A stretch of 64,000 nucleotides of DNA from NCBI GenBank assembly GCA_037176725.1, contig JAZBRS010000023.1:26965001-27029000 (forward strand). The letters are read 5' to 3'. Both the position numbers and the translations under genes were made by a program. Shown piece by piece: positions 58,806 through 64,000 of this stretch (positions are counted from its first letter, which is position 1; each line of letters opens with the position of its first letter). Origin of the DNA: Posidonia oceanica. Its lineage: Eukaryota; Streptophyta; Magnoliopsida; Alismatales; Posidoniaceae. The notes under the pieces were generated by a model. That model had not been told where the DNA came from and did not search any database. It saw nothing but the letters and a program-made list of their open reading frames with translations.

Positions 58806-60082
58806 CAAGGATACCCCCATAGTGTTCAGGACCGGGAATTTTGAGAGAGAAAAAGAGCTAAGAGACTTTTGGAACTCACATACTCTTGAGATTGAAAATC
58901 CTAGAGAAGTGAGGTCCTCAAGAATTGAAAAGAGAAGAGAGTTTTGAAAGGAGAGTCTTAGAAAATGCTTGAGGATCCTTCTGTCGTTGTTGGCTTCATG
59001 CCGACACGGTTTGCACCTTGTGCATAGACAAAGGAGACTCTATTTCATTCATTTCTTTTTTATTTCTGATATTGCATGTTTAATTCCGTAGTATAATCAA
59101 GCATTTTTATTTCAAGTTCATACATCTCTTTCATTTGCAACCGAGGGGATCAAACCCCTCAGGTACGTATCTCATTACGTTTTCTTTACTTTCTTTTCTA
59201 CTAACTCTGGATAGATTACTACACATATTGATCCATTTTTGTGTTGTCTTGTTTGTTTTGCTTTGCTAACGTTTGTCATACAAGGAGGAAGAAGGAAGAA
59301 AGAGCTTACCGAGCACAAGCATCCTTGGGCAATGCTGGCGTTATCCCAAGGTAGCTGAACCCGCAACCACACTACATCTCCCCAAAGGCGTCTCGAGGGC
59401 CGGCAAAAGCGAACCAAGAGTGGCGTTCACACTGAATTCATCACACGTGGAGTGACGGAGTCGGATACAAAGTAGGGGAACCTCGAGAAAGAGAAGATAG
59501 AGTGAGCAAAAGAGGGAGCCAAAAGAAGCCTTCTTCTTCCACAAAGCCTCCCATCATCATCCTATCCTTCTCGCTCCACCAAAAACTCCATATCCACACT
59601 TTGCAATAAAACCCATAACCTTAGCAAACTGCATTTAAGTCCCTGGTCCTCTTGTGTAGCATGCATTGCATTCATCTCTATTTTGCGTAATAGCTTACTA
59701 GTTTACTATGTAGACTCCTGCATGCATCTATCCATGCCTCCACTTTGCATTTAAGTCCACACATTTTTAGAAGTTGCAATTAGGCCCCCATCTTTATATT
59801 TTTACATGCATTGCACCCATACATCAATGCACTTAGCATCTTAGCACACTTTTGAGCATCCTTAGCTCCCATGCATGTGGGAGGCCCTGTTCTGCACACC
59901 CCTAGGAACTACTTGCACTTAGACCCCTCTCTTTCCTTGGTTCTTGGGTCTTCTAACCTTGAGGCCTGTATAATTCCCGATCGGACCGCCGAATCTTCAC
60001 GACCAAGCTACCCGGATCATCCTGGTAGAGCAGACCTTCTTGCTGACCAAGGTTCTCTCGGATCAAGCCTCAGATCTCCAAG

Positions 60083-60407
60083 GTAAGTTCATCTGAATCA
60101 CTGCATGGCACTTAGTTACATGTCACTTGCATTGCATGCATTGTTTTCGCTCTGCGTTTTCCGCGCATGTAGATTAGGGCTTCCCCTCTTGCCTATCTAC
60201 TCTACTTCCTCTTTTCGCGTCTTCCTAATGTCTTTGGGTTGAGTTTTCCTTGTATTCACTACTGATCGCGGCCTTCTTCCCCATTTTCCACGATTCGATT
60301 GCACCGCGAGCTTTGGGCAGTGTGCAAGACACATCGTGGGACGGTTTAGTGGGAAACTGTCACAGGATAGTGGTGATCCCTCTGCTTGCTTTCTTTCCCC
60401 TTTGCAG
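60083..60407 (+). promoter_or_regulatory. Candidate intron within LTR D
   Basis: AAG|GTAAGT donor and CCCCTTTGCAG acceptor, 325 bp, in the same relative place as in LTRs A and B. The strong donor consensus is the best single support for splicing in this LTR group. Confidence 0.5.
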
Positions 60408-61498
60408 GTCTTCACACCTGCATCGCACGGTCCTTAATCGGTGTTTGTTTTCACACTTACATCGCTTGTCTCTCTTTACTTGTATTATTTCTCCCCTTTG
60501 CGTGTTTTCGCACCTGCATTGCATGGCTTTTACAATGTTCTGTTTCCGCACTTGCATCACTCCTGTTTTCCCTCGTTTCTTACACCATTTTGCGTGCCTA
60601 CTATCGCTTTTGCATGGTTTTGCGTGTTTGCATTTGTTTTCGCCTGTTTTCGCACCGCTTTGCGTGCCCATTTTCCTTTTCGCTTGCTCTTGCACCATTT
60701 TGCTTGCTTGCTTTGTTTCTTGCACCGTTTTACGTGTCTGCTTTGTTTCTTGCACCGTTTTGCATGCCTGCTTCGTTTCTCGTGCCGTTTTGCATGCCTA
60801 CTTCGTTTCTCGCGTCGTTTTGCGTGTTTGCCTCGGTTTCCCTTTGCATGTCGCTTACATTGTCTGGTTTTACCGCTGTTTTGTTTTATCGACTGCATTT
60901 GCATTTAGGGTAGTGATGCTTACTGCTTGGAGTTCTCACGGACCAGGGTTCGCCCGGTTCGGAACACAGACAGCATTGCTGAGCGCTTAGATAGCACGTT
61001 TAATTCCTTGCACGCATTTCATCACTCAGAGCACCCCTTTAGAGCATCTAATTAGGCATTCATGGCACTTAGGCATTCAAAGTATGCATTTCCCTGCGTA
61101 TGCGAGCGTAACCCTAGAAAGACCGATTCTCAGGCGTGTCGGGGGTGCCTAACACCTTCCCCGCACATAACAGGAGTCCTTGTCCTTTCTCATGGCCCGT
61201 AATAACCATATTGCCCTTATCCTAGGCATGAGTCACATCATTTGCATTGCATCTTTTGCTTGGTTTTGCGTGTTTATTCACGCATTTCCCTGGTGTTCCT
61301 TGTCTCCCGACTTAATAGACACGGTGGCGACTCTGATTTGTCTTATCTTCTTCTTTTCTTTCCTTTTTTTCCTTTTTTAAGTGTTTTCGAGCCAAGTCTT
61401 CCTTCTCGAACACAACCGCTAATAGTGAACCTTATTCCGATCGGTGCACGCAAGCTTTGGCAGCGTACATGGACGATCTGAACACCGGAATCGCTACA

Positions 61499-63966
61499 CA
61501 ACCCTAAACCAACCTTTAAACCCAATCCTATTCCAAACCCTACCCAAAACCAATTCAAAACCATCAAATTCCCATTTCACAACACAACCCAAACCTTAAA
61601 TCAACACAAGCCCAATAGAAGCCCAGTCCATTGAGTTGCACGCTCGATCGCCACATGCAGAGGCGACTAGATTCATCGCCACACTTAGTGGCGATTGAGT
61701 TTGGCGCCACAGCTACCGGCGACTCAACTGTAACTCAGACCACTACCCAAACCTTTCCTGCGTGGCCGCTGTCGGCCGTCGGCCACCGTCCTCTCCTGCC
61801 ACCCATCCCCTTGGCCACTTACTCGCCCACTACCTCCACGTGCTACACGCCAAGGCCCACTTACTCCCTGGCACGGCGTCCACTCCTCGCCAGTGGTCTT
61901 CCCGCTTGCCTCGCACCCACTGACCGGCCACCTGCAACCCTGCCACTGACGACTTCGTCGTCCTCACCCCTGCACCTACACTTACTTCCTCGATCTCACA
62001 GCCCCCTCACAGCCTCTCACTGCCCCCTTCTCTGCCACCATTGGCTTCTGCCAGAGCCAATAGGGTGGGGAGGAGAACCCATTTCCACGGCGACCCATTT
62101 TCCACCTTCTCCCTTGCCACTTGATCCAGAGCAAAGCAAGGCGATCCAGTAGCATTCTCCAGCTCCACCACATTCGCCCGAGCATTTTACATCTACCTTT
62201 GGCCTCCCACAGTCACTGCCAAGCTTCGCCGCACCTTCGCCGTCCACGGCGAACCCATCACCGGTGATGTCTTCCAACGGCTTTCACACAGCAACCACAG
62301 CAATTCACACATCCCTAGCAAATCCCACACATTCCTTGCATCCCGTCCATCCTTCCTGCGACCTCAAACCATCGCGAACAACCCCGTAGCCTCCGCGCAA
62401 TCGAGCTCACCGCCCCTCCTTGTCCGCCGCCGGCCAACACTACCAGAAGCTATCCCGTGGCACCAAACTTTATCAAATCGTGAACACACCATCTTCTGGT
62501 CGCTACGAACTCAACCCAATCCTCCCGAGCAGCTGCCGCTCCCTCCGCGCCGCAGCAACCTCGACGTCAGCGTGTGCCGGCGAGCCACATTGGGGAGCCA
62601 CTCCACGTGCCCCCGCAGGTGAACGATCCTATCACTAGCCTCGTCATGCTTCGTACTTACTTTCTAGATATTTAGTTAGATTTTAAAAGCTTTCCTTAGC
62701 CGTGTTTAGCTTCCTTCTCCGACGCTGGAGGACTGCTAGGTTAGGCGCCAGTGTGAGCAGCGACTAACCTGCTCCTCTAGCTGCCTGTCGGTCGGACTTT
62801 GGGTCGTTGCTCCAGCCGACCCAAAGCTCTGTTTTTATTGTTCTTTGCATGTTTGTGATAATGGATGTTTGCTTTACATGTTTGTGATCATGGATGTTTG
62901 CTTTACATGTTCATATAATTATATCATCATTTTGCATAGCCATGGGTTCTAGATTTGGTCCCAAAGTTGGTAGTTTGAGCAACTGGAGTTACAGTGTTGT
63001 CGCCAGTGTAACCGGCAACTAACCTGTAACTTTTGGTAGCTCTCCGGCCGAACTTGAGGCCACAGTATCTTAGGACCTAAGCGTCCATTTCACAGTTTGT
63101 TTGCATCATCATAAACCTGAATTTGCCATCTTCATTTCCATGCATTTAGTTTGCCATTTCGCATCATTTAGCTAGTTTGTTTTCGGCCATGAAGTCTGCT
63201 GTTTGGAAACACTGTGCATGCCTCTGTCGCCAGTGTCCCAAGTGACAAGCTCAAGCACTGCTCACACCGGTGATTGGGTTCAGTTGCTACTTTGACAGGC
63301 GACGTGTGCCTCGCCGATCTCACTGGCGACATGCACTGTCGCCATTCAGGGCGGCGACCAGGCCTATAGTTCAGACAGTGGCTGAGCCACCCTTGTTTGC
63401 CGCTTTGCATCTAATTTATTCTGCTCGTTCGCTTTCAGCTTTGCTTCCCGAGTTTGTTTATCGTCTCTTTGCAGCATTTTGATATTGATCAAGATTTCTA
63501 GCATGTTTTCATTAAACTCTGCATGTTTTCACAAACACATGTTGCATGTCACTTCTTCGCATTGCATGGTTTTATTCCGACGTTTTGTTCCTTGCCTGCA
63601 TTGCATTTAGGGCGATGATGCTTACTGTCTAGAGTTCTTACGAACCAGGGCACGCCCGGTTCGAAACACGGGCAACGTTACTGAGCACATAGACTCCACG
63701 TTTAATTTCATTCATGCATCATGACATATTAAGCATGTAATTAAGCATTCATTAGGCATTCATAGCATCTCTATCGCCCTCGGGCGTACAGTAAAGGCAA
63801 GTAATTGCTGACATTCTTGCATATGCGAGCGAGAAGCCTAGAAAGACCGATTCCGGACGTATCGGGGGTGCCTAACACCTTTCCCGTGCGTAACAGGAGT
63901 CCTTACCCTTTCTCTTAGCATGCAATGACCATTATGCCCTTATCCTAGGCACGAGTCATATCATTG
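61499..63966 (+). repeat. LTR F, 3' part
   Basis: Ends with the shared U5 features (GATGATGCTTACTG near 63614, GCCTAGAAAGACCGATTC near 63836, GGTGCCTAACACC) and is then cut by element E. No LTR start is seen after 61498, so element D is probably inserted in it. The rest is C-rich, then T-rich, with repeated GGCGAC/GTCGCC words. Several short ORFs look noncoding. Confidence 0.7.
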
Positions 63967-64000
63967 TGTAGTAATCCCAGTGTTCGGATCGTCCATGCAC
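63967..64000 (-). mobile_element. Element E: end of an A/B-type LTR (cut by window edge)
   Basis: TGTAGTAATCCCAGTG, the reverse of the A/B LTR end, interrupts the F U5 within a conserved CACGAGTCATATCATT word. As a left boundary it is the 3' LTR end of a - strand element. CATTG (63962-63966) would be its target duplication. Confidence 0.8.

Larger units (their letters stand above)
58212..61498 (+). repeat. Element D 3' LTR (3.3 kb)
   Basis: Starts TGTAGATACCC and ends GGAATCGCTACA. It has a TATA box at 58798-58805, the candidate intron 60083-60407, a short degenerate version of the GCACCGTTTTGCGTGCC array (about 60590-60840), the conserved U5 block and the internal PBS-like motif (61325-61335). 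It is only half the length of LTR A, mainly because the GC-rich and AT-rich U3 blocks are absent. Its 5' LTR may be remnant C, interrupted by element B. Confidence 0.88.

Overview
The window is plant nuclear DNA made almost entirely of nested Ty3/gypsy LTR retrotransposons and remnants of closely related elements. I see no ordinary host gene, rRNA or tRNA. The plant origin rests on four things. The pol has a Tat-type layout with two RNase H domains. The primer binding site matches plant tRNA-Arg. Downstream and antisense genes resemble the plant mobile domain (PMD)/DUF7745 superfamily. The LTRs are kilobases long. I cannot name the species. Closest family resemblance is to Tat/Ogre-like elements. 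Everything is judged by eye; no alignment or search was run.

Layout. Element A (6302-34180, + strand, 27.9 kb) is complete: ~6.4 kb LTRs at both ends, TGTAGAC...CTACA termini and a perfect 5-bp target duplication GGTAC. It sits inside element B (- strand; 1-6301 and 34186-46958, its 3' LTR cut by the window edge). B's 5' LTR ends inside the LTR remnant C (46959-47622, + strand). From 47623 to 58211 lie three broken, intron-containing PMD-like genes on the - strand (G1-G3), then several tandem arrays and a polypurine tract. These lead into a 3.3-kb + strand LTR, D (58212-61498). C may be D's decayed 5' LTR. D is followed by the 3' half of another LTR (F, 61499-63966), into whose U5 a further - strand element (E) is inserted at the window end. 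The probable insertion order is F, then D, then B, then A.

How the parts work. In A and B the order is LTR, tRNA-Arg PBS, leader, one long gag-pro-RT-RNase H-archaeal-type RNase H-integrase frame, a PMD/DUF7745-like ORF in the position retroviruses use for env, a 3' UTR of short hairpin repeats, polypurine tract, LTR. In A the polyprotein is broken by three nonsense mutations. In B it has lost RT, both RNase H domains and most of integrase by one clean deletion. The downstream 428-aa ORF is intact in both copies. The LTRs share a U5 block across five lineages and a candidate 325-327-bp intron.

Most unusual: (1) the 3' UTR is an array of mini-hairpins whose stems change in a compensatory way, next to a pair of mutually exclusive strong hairpins; (2) PMD-like ORFs occur in every element group, sense and intact in A/B, antisense and with introns in the D region; (3) clusters of an imperfect palindrome built on AACGTT lie just upstream of TATA boxes at the three antisense genes and at the D LTR promoter.
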